Notes: generated from the sequence alone by a model not told the origin. A DNA stretch of 64,000 nt from an uncultured Clostridia bacterium (GCA_937884975.1 CAKZZS010000064.1:69633-133632), one strand, 5' to 3'. Shown: positions 36,499-46,266, numbered from the stretch's first letter. Made by a program: numbers and translations.

Positions 36499-38292
36499 AT
36501 GGAAAATGCACTTACAACCAACAAGAGCATTCTGTCATGGATTGAAAAGCAGATAGAGCTTGTAAAGCCTGACAAAATCGTCTGGATTGACGGAAGCAAG
36601 GAACAGATCGAGGAATTAAGAGCCGAGGCAGTCAGAACCGGCGAAATGATTAAGCTTAACGACGAGCTTCTTCCCGACTGTTATTATCACAGAACCGCTC
36701 CCAACGACGTTGCCCGCGTTGAGGACAGAACTCTTATCTGTTCAAGAAAAGAAGAGGACGCAGGCCCGACTAACCATTGGATGGACCCCGAAAAGGCATA
36801 TAAAATGCTTTACGATATTGCCCGTGACTCTTATAAGGGCAGAACAATGTATATCATTCCCTATTCAATGGGACCGATAGGTTCTCCTCTCGCAAAGGCA
36901 GGTATTGAGCTTACCGACTCTATCTACGTTGTTCTTAATATGGAAATTATGACTCGTGTCGGCAAGAAGGTTCTTGACGTTCTCGGCGACAGTGATGACT
37001 GGGTACGCGGTCTTCACTGTAAGGTAAACGTTGACCCCGAAAACAGATGGATTTGTCAGTTCCCCGAGGATAACGCGATTATCTCCGTTAACTCCGCTTA
37101 CGGCGGAAACGTTCTTCTGGGTAAAAAGTGCTTTGCTCTTCGTATTGCTTCTTATCAGGGTAAGAACGAGGGCTGGCAGGCAGAGCATATGCTCATTCTC
37201 GGTATTGAAAATCCCAAGGGCGAGGTTAAGTATGTTTGCGCCGCTTTCCCGTCAGCTTGCGGCAAGACAAACCTTGCTATGCTTGTTCCTCCCGAAACAT
37301 ACAGAAATAAGGGCTATAAGGTCTGGTGCGTAGGTGACGACATTTCCTGGATTAAGAAAGGTCCCGACGGAAGACTTTATGCAATTAACCCCGAGAACGG
37401 CTTCTTCGGAGTTGCTCCCGGAACTAACGAAAAGTCAAACCCCAATGCTCTCCAGTCAACCAAGAAGGGCGCTATCTTTACGAACGTTGCCCGTAATCTT
37501 GACAATAACACCGTTTGGTGGGAAGGTCTTGACAAGAATCCGCCCGAAAATGCAGAGGAGTGGACAGGCATTAAGTGCAACGGCAAAGAGTGGAAGGAAG
37601 AGGGCAAGAACCTTGCTCATCCCAACAGCCGTTTCACAGCTCCTACTGAAAACTGCCCCTGCCTTTCAAGCGAGTTTGAAAATCCCCAGGGCGTTCCGAT
37701 TTCAGCTTTCGTATTCGGCGGCAGACGCGCAAAGCTTGCTCCGCTGGTTTATCAGTCAAGAGACTGGGATCACGGCGTATTCGTAGGCGCAACAATGGCT
37801 TCCGAAACTACTGCGGCAGCTGCAGGAGCAGTCGGCGTTGTCCGTCGCGATCCTATGGCTATGCTTCCGTTCTGCGGTTATCATATGGCTGACTATTGGC
37901 AGCACTGGATTGACATCGGTAAGACTATTGATCCCGATAAGGCTCCCAAGATTTTCAACGTCAACTGGTTCAGAAAAGACGATGAAGGCAACTTTATGTG
38001 GCCCGGCTTCGGCGATAATCTTCGCGTTCTTGAATGGATTATCAAGCGTTGTGAAAATCAGGTTGACGCTAAGGAAACCGCTATCGGATACGTTCCCTAT
38101 GCAAAGGACATTAACCTTGAAGGACTTGAGGGCGAGGTAACCGAAGAATCCCTTGAAAGCATTCTCGACGTTGATAAGGACCTCTGGAAGGAAGAGGCTT
38201 CAGGCATTGAAGAATTCTTCAAGAAGTTCGGCGATAAGCTTCCCGATGAGCTTGTTGATTCGCTTAATACGCTTAAGGCTAATCTTGAATAA
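36499..38292 (+). CDS. pckG: Phosphoenolpyruvate carboxykinase (GTP)
   Basis: The 597-residue enzyme is of the GTP-dependent type. The P-loop FPSACGKTNLAML carries the hyper-reactive Cys254 and Lys256, and WCVGDDISWIKKGPDGRLYA follows. It interconverts oxaloacetate and phosphoenolpyruvate; in anaerobes it often runs toward oxaloacetate for succinate or anaplerosis. It is a single-gene unit with its own promoter and terminator and has a Gly/Ala-rich codon profile typical of highly expressed genes. Confidence 0.97.
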   Translation: MENALTTNKSILSWIEKQIELVKPDKIVWIDGSKEQIEELRAEAVRTGEMIKLNDELLPDCYYHRTAPNDVARVEDRTLICSRKEEDAGPTNHWMDPEKAYKMLYDIARDSYKGRTMYIIPYSMGPIGSPLAKAGIELTDSIYVVLNMEIMTRVGKKVLDVLGDSDDWVRGLHCKVNVDPENRWICQFPEDNAIISVNSAYGGNVLLGKKCFALRIASYQGKNEGWQAEHMLILGIENPKGEVKYVCAAFPSACGKTNLAMLVPPETYRNKGYKVWCVGDDISWIKKGPDGRLYAINPENGFFGVAPGTNEKSNPNALQSTKKGAIFTNVARNLDNNTVWWEGLDKNPPENAEEWTGIKCNGKEWKEEGKNLAHPNSRFTAPTENCPCLSSEFENPQGVPISAFVFGGRRAKLAPLVYQSRDWDHGVFVGATMASETTAAAAGAVGVVRRDPMAMLPFCGYHMADYWQHWIDIGKTIDPDKAPKIFNVNWFRKDDEGNFMWPGFGDNLRVLEWIIKRCENQVDAKETAIGYVPYAKDINLEGLEGEVTEESLESILDVDKDLWKEEASGIEEFFKKFGDKLPDELVDSLNTLKANLE

Positions 38293-38304
38293 TCCCATAA
38301 AATT

Positions 38305-38344
38305 TAAACCCTTTAACCTTTGGTTGAAGGGTTTACTTTTTTTT
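38305..38344 (+). terminator. Terminator after pckG
   Basis: A 14-bp stem (taaaccctttaacc, 38305-38318, with ggttgaagggttta, 38322-38335, one G-U pair) has a 3-base loop and a run of eight T after one C. Confidence 0.92.
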
Positions 38345-38394
38345 ATATTTATGTTAATATTTAACTAATTATATGGTAAAAGGGGGTAAAGCGT

Positions 38395-39432
38395 TTGATA
38401 GGCACTAAAATTGCCATTGATTTAGGCACTACAAAGGTTATTGCTTTTGTTGAACACAAGGGTATCGTTCTTTCCGAACCTACTGCAATTGCCTTTGACA
38501 GTGAAACCGATGAGCTTGTTGCGGTCGGTAAAAAGGCCTATGAAATGCTCGGCAAAACCCCTGATTCGATTTATGTTATAAAACCGCTTGAAAACGGGAC
38601 GGTTTCTTCATTTTCCGCTTGTGAAAAAATGCTGACTGTTTTTATAAATAAAATTTGCCAGAATAAAATTTTTAAACCGAACGTAATTGTCTGTATGCCA
38701 AGCTCTGTAACGAATCTTGAAAAAAGGACTATTCTTGACGTTGTTACCGCTTCGGGCGCGGCTTCCGCCTGCCTTATTGAGGAGCCTCTTGCGGCTGCCG
38801 TCGGAGCGGGACTTTCGGACTCGGAGCCTGTAGGCAAAATGATTATTGATATCGGCGGCGGCACTGCGGATATTGCGGTTATAACAATGGGAAACATTGC
38901 CGTTTCAAGCTCCGTAAGAGGCGCAGGCAACGCCTTGACCGAGGCTATAATCAGGCATCTGAAAAAGGACAGGGATATTATCGTCGGCTTTCGTACTGCA
39001 GAAATGCTGAAAACCACGCTCGGTTGCGCTATTGACAGAGAAGCGGAGCTGGCTCTGGTCGCAAAGGGGAAAAGTAACCTTGACGGTATGCCAATTTCCT
39101 TTGAGGTTACGTCCGCGGAAATAAAGGATGCAATTATTGAACAGCTTTACGCAATGTGTGAGGAAATACATTCCATTCTTGAAGGCACTCCGCCCGAGCT
39201 TGTCGGCGATATTCAGGAAACGGGAATTACTCTTACGGGCGGCGGCGCTCTGCTTTACGGAATTGATAAGTTTTTTGAAGAGGAAATCGGAATTAAAACA
39301 CAGGTTGCAGAGGACCCCGTAAACTGTGTTATTAAGGGTACCGGCGCTGCGCTTGAAAAAATGGAAATACTGCTTAATAACGGTTATCAATTTATTTCAA
39401 GAGAAGATATTCTTGGTACAAACAGGAACTGA
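38395..39432 (+). CDS. MreB/Mbl-family actin homologue
   Basis: The 345-residue protein has the actin-fold nucleotide site: IAIDLGTTKVIAF (phosphate 1), IIDIGGGTADIAV (phosphate 2) and GITLTGGGALLYGI (adenosine). MreB-type proteins form membrane-associated filaments that guide wall synthesis. Here mreC and mreD are missing and the gene is followed by hflX, so it is an orphan copy. TTG start after AAAGGGGG. Sequence near the N-terminus differs from the usual DLGTANTLVY, suggesting a divergent paralogue. Confidence 0.85.
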   Translation: MIGTKIAIDLGTTKVIAFVEHKGIVLSEPTAIAFDSETDELVAVGKKAYEMLGKTPDSIYVIKPLENGTVSSFSACEKMLTVFINKICQNKIFKPNVIVCMPSSVTNLEKRTILDVVTASGAASACLIEEPLAAAVGAGLSDSEPVGKMIIDIGGGTADIAVITMGNIAVSSSVRGAGNALTEAIIRHLKKDRDIIVGFRTAEMLKTTLGCAIDREAELALVAKGKSNLDGMPISFEVTSAEIKDAIIEQLYAMCEEIHSILEGTPPELVGDIQETGITLTGGGALLYGIDKFFEEEIGIKTQVAEDPVNCVIKGTGAALEKMEILLNNGYQFISREDILGTNRN

Positions 39433-39435
39433 TAT

Positions 39436-40683
39436 ATGGAATTACACGATAATATTCAAAAACCGGAAAGAACGCTTCTTGTTTCGGTTGATACGGGCTT
39501 ATTTGACGCCGATGCCTCTCTTGACGAGCTTGAACAGCTCGCTTTGACTGCAGGCGCCGAGGTTGTTGCAAAGGTTTGCCAGAAAAGGGATTCCTCCGCC
39601 GATGCAAACTATGTCGGAAAAGGAAAGCTTGAAGAAATTAAAGAGCTTTGCGAAAATGAGGAAATTGACCTTGTAATCTGCGACAGCGAATTGACCCCGT
39701 CACAGATAAATAATCTTGAAAACACGCTTGACGTAAGAGTAGTCGACAGAACCACTCTCATTCTTGATATTTTTGCTTCACGCGCAAGAACAAGCGAGGG
39801 TAAATTACAGGTTCAGCTTGCGCAGTTGAGATATTCTCTCCCCAGACTTACGGGCAGGGGAAAGCAGTTGTCCCGACTTGGCGCAGGTATCGGCACAAGA
39901 GGTCCCGGCGAAACAAAGCTTGAGGTTGACAGGCGCCATATCAGGGAAAAGATTCATTCCCTTGAGGTTCAGTTAAGCGAGCTTGAAAAACGCCGTAATT
40001 CCTTAAGAAAAAGACGTAAGAAGGACGGAATTGAAACGGTTGCGCTTGTCGGCTATACGAATGCCGGAAAGTCTACCCTTATGAATTACCTGACGAATGC
40101 AGGAGTTCTTGCCGAGGATAAGCTTTTTGCCACCCTTGACCCGACTGCAAGAAAGCTTGTCCTTTTTGACGGACGGGAGGTTATGCTTATTGATACCGTC
40201 GGACTTGTAAGACGACTTCCGCACCATCTTGTCGAAGCATTCAAATCAACTCTTGAGGAGGCGTCAAATGCAGACCTTATTCTCAATGTCTGCGACGTTT
40301 CAAGTGACGAATTCAATGAGCATCTTACCGTTACAATGAACCTTTTAAATTCCCTCGGCTGTGAAAATAAACCGATTATTTCCGTTCTTAATAAGTGCGA
40401 TTTGCTTGACGGAAACACCGAGCTTTTATCCCTTATGAATTCGGTTTGTATCAGCGCAAAGACGGGCGCAGGCATTCCCGATTTGTTATTGAGGATTCAG
40501 CAGCTTTTACCTAATAAGCGCAGAAAGGTTAATCTTCTTATTCCTTTTTCGCAGGGCGGCATTGCAGGCAGAATCCGTAAGGACGGCGTTGTACTCAGCG
40601 AAAATTACACGGAAAACGGGAGTGAAATGAGCGCAATACTTGATTTTGACTTTATTGACGAAATAAAAGAATATATTATTTAA
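39436..40683 (+). CDS. hflX: Ribosome-associated GTPase HflX
   Basis: The 415-residue GTPase has the HflX glycine-rich segment LSRLGAGIGTRGPGETKLE, a coiled-coil linker, the G1 motif GYTNAGKST (206-214), DTVGLVRRLPH and NKCD. HflX splits stalled or hibernating ribosomes under stress. It starts 3 bases after the MreB-like gene, and the arabinose kinase gene starts 13 bases after it. Confidence 0.95.
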   Translation: MELHDNIQKPERTLLVSVDTGLFDADASLDELEQLALTAGAEVVAKVCQKRDSSADANYVGKGKLEEIKELCENEEIDLVICDSELTPSQINNLENTLDVRVVDRTTLILDIFASRARTSEGKLQVQLAQLRYSLPRLTGRGKQLSRLGAGIGTRGPGETKLEVDRRHIREKIHSLEVQLSELEKRRNSLRKRRKKDGIETVALVGYTNAGKSTLMNYLTNAGVLAEDKLFATLDPTARKLVLFDGREVMLIDTVGLVRRLPHHLVEAFKSTLEEASNADLILNVCDVSSDEFNEHLTVTMNLLNSLGCENKPIISVLNKCDLLDGNTELLSLMNSVCISAKTGAGIPDLLLRIQQLLPNKRRKVNLLIPFSQGGIAGRIRKDGVVLSENYTENGSEMSAILDFDFIDEIKEYII

Positions 40684-40696
40684 CGGGGTGAGAATT

Positions 40697-42298
40697 ATGA
40701 TGGATAAGCTTAAAATCGCCGAAAAAATCAAAAACGGCGAAACGTATATAGGAATTGAATTCGGCTCAACAAGAATAAAGGCTGTGCTTACGGATGACGA
40801 GTGCAATCCCATTTCCTCGGGCAGCTTTACCTGGGAAAACGAATTAGTTGACGGAATCTGGACTTATTCTCTTGAAAATATAATAAAAGGACTTCAGGTT
40901 TGTTTTTCTTCTCTTAAAACCAATGTCAGAGAAGAATATAATATGCCGCTTGAAACTGCAGGCGCTATCGGTATTTCGGCAATGATGCACGGATATATGG
41001 CGTTTGATAAGGAGGATAATCTGCTTGTTCCTTTCAGAACCTGGAGAAATACAATAACAGGTCAGGCGAGCAAAAAATTAAGCGAAGAATTCTCCTTTAA
41101 TATTCCCGAAAGGTGGAGCATAGCCCATCTTTATCAGGCAATTTTAAATGAAGAATTTCACGTTAAACAGCTTTGCCATCTTAATACTCTTGCAGGACAT
41201 ATACATTACCTTCTTACGGGTAACAGAGTTCTCGGTATCGGCGACGCAAGCGGTATGTTCCCGGTGAACAGCAAAACTCTTCAGTACGACGAAGAAATGC
41301 TCAACAGGTTTGACGAGCTTGTAAAAATCCATTATTTCAAGTGGAAAATCCGTGACGTTCTTCCTGAAATACTCCTTGCAGGCGATGACGCAGGCTCTCT
41401 TACAAAGCAGGGCGCTCTTCTTCTTGACCCGTCGGGAGAATTTCAGCCGGGGGTTAATTTCTGTCCTCCCGAAGGCGACGCAGGAACGGGTATGACCGCC
41501 ACAAACAGCGTAAGACCCCTTACTGGTAACGTCAGCGCCGGCACAAGCGTCTTTGCAATGGCAGTTCTTGACGAGCCAATGCAAAACTGGTATCCCGAAA
41601 TTGACGTTGTCACAACGCCTACCGGAAAAGACGTAGCTATGGTTCACTGTAATAACTGCTGCTCGGACATAGACGCGTGGGCAAAAATTTTCAGTGAGTT
41701 TTCTTCTGCATCCGGAAATAAGCTTCCTATGAGTAAGGTCTATGACGTGCTTTACGATGAAGCCGCAAAGGGAAGCGCTAACTGCGCAGGAGTTACGAGC
41801 TTTAACTACATTTCAGGTGAAAGCATTACCTCTCTTAATAACGGCGTTCCGGCAGTTATAAGAAGAAATGACAGCGATTTTTCACTTGCAAATTTCTTCA
41901 GGTCAAACCTCTATTCTGCGCTTGCAACGCTTCGTATAGGAATGAATATTCTTTATAAAAACGAAAAGCTCACTCTTACAAAGCTTGCCGTTCACGGCGG
42001 TTTCGTAAAATCCAAGGTAGGTCAGAGCGTTATGGCTGACGCTATGTGCGCGCCCGTTACGGTTTATTCAACCGCAGGCGAGGGCGGACCGTGGGGAATG
42101 GCTATTCTGGCTTCATATACCGCCCATAAGGACGAAATGAGCCTTGAGGATTATCTTGATAACTGTATTTTCTCTTCTGCTTTGTCGCAGGTTACTAACC
42201 CCGTAAAGGAAGGCGCAATAGGCTTTAACGAATATCTTGCGTCCTATGAGAAGCTTCTTGAAGCGGAGAAAAAGATGACTGAAATTCTTTATAAATAG
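40697..42298 (+). CDS. FGGY-family carbohydrate kinase, likely L-ribulokinase
   Basis: The 533-residue kinase has the FGGY start YIGIEFGSTRIKAVLTDD, the central GDAGTGMTATNSV and GNVSAGTSVFAM phosphate-binding region, and VHGGFVKSKVGQSVMAD near the C-terminus. It is followed by araD and araA, so the substrate is most likely L-ribulose, although it belongs to the non-classical FGGY branch rather than to E. coli AraB. A GTG at 40688 is in frame; ATG 40697 after GGGGTG is preferred. Confidence 0.85.
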   Translation: MMDKLKIAEKIKNGETYIGIEFGSTRIKAVLTDDECNPISSGSFTWENELVDGIWTYSLENIIKGLQVCFSSLKTNVREEYNMPLETAGAIGISAMMHGYMAFDKEDNLLVPFRTWRNTITGQASKKLSEEFSFNIPERWSIAHLYQAILNEEFHVKQLCHLNTLAGHIHYLLTGNRVLGIGDASGMFPVNSKTLQYDEEMLNRFDELVKIHYFKWKIRDVLPEILLAGDDAGSLTKQGALLLDPSGEFQPGVNFCPPEGDAGTGMTATNSVRPLTGNVSAGTSVFAMAVLDEPMQNWYPEIDVVTTPTGKDVAMVHCNNCCSDIDAWAKIFSEFSSASGNKLPMSKVYDVLYDEAAKGSANCAGVTSFNYISGESITSLNNGVPAVIRRNDSDFSLANFFRSNLYSALATLRIGMNILYKNEKLTLTKLAVHGGFVKSKVGQSVMADAMCAPVTVYSTAGEGGPWGMAILASYTAHKDEMSLEDYLDNCIFSSALSQVTNPVKEGAIGFNEYLASYEKLLEAEKKMTEILYK

Positions 42299-42306
42299 GT
42301 GATAAT

Positions 42307-43011
42307 ATGAGCTATCTCAATGAACTGAAGGAACGCGTATTCAGGCAGAATTTGGAGCTTGTAAGACAAAATCTCGTCGTTCTTACCTGGGGAAATGTCA
42401 GCGCAATTGACCGTGAAAGCGGACTTGTTGTCATTAAACCGAGCGGAGTTGATTATTCAACAATGACTGTCGACGATATGGTTACGGTTGACCTTGACGG
42501 AAACAAGGTTGACGGCAGGCTTAATCCCTCGAGCGATACGCCGACTCACCTTGAGCTTTATAAGGCCTTTCCGAATATCGGCGGAGTGGTTCATACCCAT
42601 TCGCTTAACGCGACCTCCTTTGCCCAGGCAGGCAAGAGTATAACCGCTTTCGGCACTACTCATGCTGACTGCTTTTACGGCGACGTTCCTTGCGCAAGGG
42701 CGCTGACAAAGGAAGAAATCGAAAGCGAATACGAAAAAAATACGGGAAAGGTTATAATTGAAACCTTCAAAAATCTTGACTATGAGGCTATTCCTGCGGT
42801 TCTTATTAAGAACCACGGACCGTTTACCTGGGGAAAGACTCCCGAAAAGGCGGTTGAAAATGCCGTAACGCTTGAAGCGGTTGCCGAAATGGCGATTAAA
42901 ACAGTACAAATAAATCCGTCAGCTCAACGGGTTGACCAGTATTTATTAGATAAACATTATTTCCGCAAGCACGGTAAAAATGCATATTACGGACAAGGAG
43001 AGAATAAATGA
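42307..43011 (+). CDS. araD: L-ribulose-5-phosphate 4-epimerase
   Basis: The 234-residue class II aldolase-fold enzyme converts L-ribulose 5-phosphate to D-xylulose 5-phosphate. Motifs are LTWGNVSAIDR, IKPSGVDYSTM, the zinc ligands in VHTHS, and KNHGPFTWGKTPEKAVENAV. It lies 8 bases after the kinase gene and overlaps araA by four bases. Confidence 0.95.
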   Translation: MSYLNELKERVFRQNLELVRQNLVVLTWGNVSAIDRESGLVVIKPSGVDYSTMTVDDMVTVDLDGNKVDGRLNPSSDTPTHLELYKAFPNIGGVVHTHSLNATSFAQAGKSITAFGTTHADCFYGDVPCARALTKEEIESEYEKNTGKVIIETFKNLDYEAIPAVLIKNHGPFTWGKTPEKAVENAVTLEAVAEMAIKTVQINPSAQRVDQYLLDKHYFRKHGKNAYYGQGENK

Positions 43012-44405
43012 TGAAAAAGGTCTATTTTCTTACCGGAAGCCAGTTTCTTTACGGTGACGAAACCTTAAAGCAGGTTGAAAGGGACAGCATTGAAATCGTT
43101 GATTTTCTTAACGAAAACGTCAAGAACGCGCAAATCGTTTTTTCGGGCGTTATGAAAACCTCCGATGAAATCACGTCTACGGTTAAAAAGGTCAATTTTG
43201 ACGACGAATGCGTCGGAATTATTGTTTGGTGCCACACCTTCAGCCCTGCAAAAATGTGGATTAACGGTCTTAAAATCCTCAATAAGCCAATGCTTCATCT
43301 TCATACCCAGGCTAATGAAAAGCTTCCGTATGACGAAATTGATATGGACTTTATGAACCTTAATCAGGCGGCTCACGGCGACAGGGAGTTTGCTCATATT
43401 CTTACAAGGCTTAATATCCCGAGATATACCGTTGTAGGCTTTTATAAAAAGCCGCGCGTTATTGAAAAAATCAATAAATGGCTGAGCGTTGCCGTTGCTC
43501 TTGATTACAGCAAGCAGGTAAAAATCTGCCGCTTCGGCGATAATATGCGTGAGGTTGCCGTTACCGACGGCGATAAGGTTGCGGCTAATATTCAGTTCGG
43601 CTGGCAGACGGATTATTATGCCGTTGGCGATATCGTTAAGGAAATTGCGGCTGTTACCGAAAGTGAAACCGACGCTCTTTATAATGAAATCATTTCAAAG
43701 TACGAGCTTAACACCGATAATATTGACGCAGTAAAAGAACAGGTAAAATACGAAATTGCTCTTAAGCGTTTTCTTGACAGAGGTAACTATACTGCTCTTA
43801 CTACCAATTTCCAGGATTTGTACGGCTTGAAGCAGCTTTTCGGTTTGTCAATTCAGCGCCTTATGGAGGCCGGTTACGGCTTCGGCGCAGAGGGTGACTG
43901 GAAAATTGCCGCGCTTACAACTATTCTTAAAAAGATGGCGCAGGGTAAAGAAGGCGGCACGGCGTTTATGGAGGACTATACATACGACTATACCGACGGA
44001 GAAGAGCTTGTGCTCGGCGCTCACATGCTTGAGGTTTGCCCGTCGGTTGCCGCTACAAAGCCTAAAATTGAGGTTCATCCTCTCGGCATAGGCGACAGAG
44101 AAGACCCTGCAAGACTTGTTTTTGACGGCATTACGGGAGACGCGGTTGCGGTTTGTATGACCGATATGGGCGATCATTTCAGAATTATCTGTGCGGATAT
44201 TGAGCTTGTAAAACAGCCGAAACCCATGCCCAAGCTTCCCGTTGCAAGAATTATGTGGAAAATCAAGCCTGACTTTGAAAACGGCGTCAAGGCGTGGCTT
44301 GAAGCTGGCGGCGCTCATCACACGGTTGTATCAACCGCTCTTGACAGAGAAGATATTGAGCTTTTTGCCCGTCTTACAGGCGCTGAATTTGTTGCAATAG
44401 GTTAA
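43008..44405 (+). CDS. araA: L-arabinose isomerase
   Basis: The 465-residue enzyme converts L-arabinose to L-ribulose. Typical motifs are FLTGSQFLYGDETL at the start, WCHTFSPAKMWI, AEGDWKIAALTTILKKM and GGTAFMEDYTYDY. It is a little shorter than the roughly 495 residues usual for E. coli-type AraA. ATG 43008 lies 7 bases after AAGGAG and overlaps the araD stop. It completes the arabinose pathway in the order kinase, epimerase, isomerase. Confidence 0.96.
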   Translation: MMKKVYFLTGSQFLYGDETLKQVERDSIEIVDFLNENVKNAQIVFSGVMKTSDEITSTVKKVNFDDECVGIIVWCHTFSPAKMWINGLKILNKPMLHLHTQANEKLPYDEIDMDFMNLNQAAHGDREFAHILTRLNIPRYTVVGFYKKPRVIEKINKWLSVAVALDYSKQVKICRFGDNMREVAVTDGDKVAANIQFGWQTDYYAVGDIVKEIAAVTESETDALYNEIISKYELNTDNIDAVKEQVKYEIALKRFLDRGNYTALTTNFQDLYGLKQLFGLSIQRLMEAGYGFGAEGDWKIAALTTILKKMAQGKEGGTAFMEDYTYDYTDGEELVLGAHMLEVCPSVAATKPKIEVHPLGIGDREDPARLVFDGITGDAVAVCMTDMGDHFRIICADIELVKQPKPMPKLPVARIMWKIKPDFENGVKAWLEAGGAHHTVVSTALDREDIELFARLTGAEFVAIG

Positions 44406-44429
44406 GTTGAGCAGGGGGGAGAAATAAAA

Positions 44430-45893
44430 ATGGAAAAAACTGAAAACGTAAATGTTCAGCCGACTGCCGAAAAAAAGGAGCATCCGAATAAAATCGGAAT
44501 AAAAGAGGGAATGGGCTATATGCTCGGCGACGCAGGTAACCTGTTCGTTCTTACTTATGTTTCTTACGCGTTAAAGATATTCTATACGGATGTTTTGAAA
44601 ATTGCCGCAAATAAGGTTGCAACACTGTTTCTTATTACAAGGCTGTGGGATGCGATAAACGACCCGCTCTGGGGCGCTATTGTTGCAAAACGTCCGCCGA
44701 GAAGAGACGGAAAATTCCGTCCGTATCTCAAATGGATAGCAATTCCCGTAGCGGTTGCGCAGTTACTGTGCTTTTACGATATAACGAAGAATACAAGTAA
44801 TCCCGTAATTATTCTTATTTACGCTTATGTCACTTACATAATGTTCGGTATGATGTATACGGGAATCAACGTTCCCTTCGGTTCGTTGGCATCGGTTATT
44901 ACCGATGACCCGGACGGAAGAACTCTTCTTTCTACTTTCCGTTCAATAGGCGGAGGTATCGGAGGAGCCGCGCCGCTTCTTGTTGCTCCGTTTATTATTT
45001 ACGATAAGCACATCCGTCCCGACGGAACAAGCTACAATACTGCAAATGCAGGCGGATTTTTCAAGTTTGCGCTTGTAATGTGCGTTCTTGCGATTATCTT
45101 TTATTTTTCGTGCTACAAATCAACAAAGGAAAGAGTCAAGTCCGAAGCAAATCCTCATATAAATATGAGGGAAGCATATAAGGGAATGTTCAAATCAAGA
45201 CCGTTTATTGTTCTTGCCGTTACGGGAGTTCTTATCAGCGGTCAGCTTCAGTTTGCTTCATATAACGCATATCTTTATAAGAACTATTTTGAGAATACAA
45301 ACCTTAATATTATCGGTTCAATAGCGCAGTATCTCCCGATGGCAATAATGATTCTCTTTACACCGAAGCTTGTTAAAAGATTCGGTAAAAAAGAATTGGC
45401 AGGCTTTGGCTCGATGTTTGCCGCCGCGGCTGCAGTATTTTGCTATATATTCAAACCAGGCCGTGATCAGGCTTGGCTGTTTATGATAGTCTTGTTTGTA
45501 ATAGGATTCGGTTATTCGTTTGTTTCAATTACAAACTGGGCTGTAGTTGCCGATGTAATTGACTATCAGTATGTTAAAACCGGTATTCGTTCCGAGAGTG
45601 CAATTTACGCGGTTTATACATTTTCGCGCAAGCTCGGACAGACAATTGCCGACTATGTAGGCCTTATGCTTCTCAATAATGTCGGTTACACCGAGGAAAT
45701 GACCAAGATAGGTTATAAGCAGGGAGTCAGCGAAGGAATACTGATGATTTGCACCTTAATTCCTGCAATTACATACACGCTTATCTGGCTGCTTTACAGA
45801 TTTGCTTATCCGCTTACAAAGGAAAAGCTTGAGCCTATTTACGAAAAGGTTCGTTCTTCAAACGAAGAAGTTGCACAACAGTCAGCTGAATAA
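44430..45893 (+). CDS. GPH-family sugar:cation symporter, likely arabinose importer
   Basis: The 487-residue protein has 12 predicted membrane helices and the glycoside-pentoside-hexuronide family pattern: GYMLGDAGNLFVLTYVS, ITRLWDAINDPLWGAIVA and RDGKFRPYLKW. Such symporters take up pentosides or pentoses with sodium or protons. Placement directly after araA suggests import of L-arabinose or an arabinoside. The start follows CAGGGGGGAG. Confidence 0.9.
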   Translation: MEKTENVNVQPTAEKKEHPNKIGIKEGMGYMLGDAGNLFVLTYVSYALKIFYTDVLKIAANKVATLFLITRLWDAINDPLWGAIVAKRPPRRDGKFRPYLKWIAIPVAVAQLLCFYDITKNTSNPVIILIYAYVTYIMFGMMYTGINVPFGSLASVITDDPDGRTLLSTFRSIGGGIGGAAPLLVAPFIIYDKHIRPDGTSYNTANAGGFFKFALVMCVLAIIFYFSCYKSTKERVKSEANPHINMREAYKGMFKSRPFIVLAVTGVLISGQLQFASYNAYLYKNYFENTNLNIIGSIAQYLPMAIMILFTPKLVKRFGKKELAGFGSMFAAAAAVFCYIFKPGRDQAWLFMIVLFVIGFGYSFVSITNWAVVADVIDYQYVKTGIRSESAIYAVYTFSRKLGQTIADYVGLMLLNNVGYTEEMTKIGYKQGVSEGILMICTLIPAITYTLIWLLYRFAYPLTKEKLEPIYEKVRSSNEEVAQQSAE

Positions 45894-45907
45894 TCTCTAA
45901 ATATAAA

Positions 45908-45945
45908 AGCAGGCTTGATTTTATTTAATCAAACCTGCTTTTTCT
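45908..45945 (+). terminator. Terminator of the hflX-arabinose unit
   Basis: agcaggcttgatt (45908-45920) pairs with aatcaaacctgct (45927-45939) with one G-U pair and a 6-base loop, followed by ttttctt. Confidence 0.88.
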
Positions 45946-45957
45946 TCTAAATAACAC

Positions 45958-45986
45958 TTGACAAATCAAATGGGGATGGATATAAT
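45958..45986 (+). promoter_or_regulatory. Consensus promoter of the tRNA cluster
   Basis: TTGACA (45958-45963) and TATAAT (45981-45986) with a 17-bp spacer form a perfect sigma-A consensus promoter, 28 bp before tRNA-Arg. Confidence 0.93.
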
Positions 45987-46014
45987 AATTAAGCGCTTAA
46001 GGAAGCGTGTATGT

Positions 46015-46088
46015 GCGCTTGTAGCTCAGTAGGATAGAGCATCTGCCTTCTAAGCAGAGGGTCGGGGGTTCGAATCCCTCCAAGCGCG
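46015..46088 (+). tRNA. tRNA-Arg (anticodon TCT)
   Basis: A cloverleaf folds with acceptor gcgcttg/caagcgc, anticodon stem tctgc/gcaga, loop cttctaa and a T-arm with ggttcgaatcc. The anticodon TCT reads AGA/AGG. The terminal CCA is not encoded. Confidence 0.96.
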
Positions 46089-46094
46089 CTTTGT

Positions 46095-46169
46095 GGTGGC
46101 TATAGCGTAGTTGGTTAACGCGCCAGTTTGTGGCACTGGAGACCATCGGTTCGAATCCGATTAGCCACC
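46095..46169 (+). tRNA. tRNA-His (anticodon GTG)
   Basis: Acceptor gtggcta pairs with tagccac. An extra G at 46095 faces C73 (46169), the hallmark G-1 of tRNA-His. The anticodon stem ccagt/actgg encloses loop ttgtggc. CCA is not encoded. Confidence 0.96.
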
Positions 46170-46195
46170 CTTTATTTTTTTGTTCAAATTCATAT

Positions 46196-46266
46196 TGGAG
46201 TGTAGTCTAGCGGTAGGACACGTGACTTTGACTCACGCCGTGGTGGTTCAACTCCACCCACTCCAG
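46196..46266 (+). tRNA. tRNA-Gln (anticodon TTG)
   Basis: Acceptor tggagtg pairs with cactcca, and the anticodon stem cgtga/tcacg encloses loop ctttgac. It is the last gene of the three-tRNA unit; CCA is not encoded. Confidence 0.96.
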
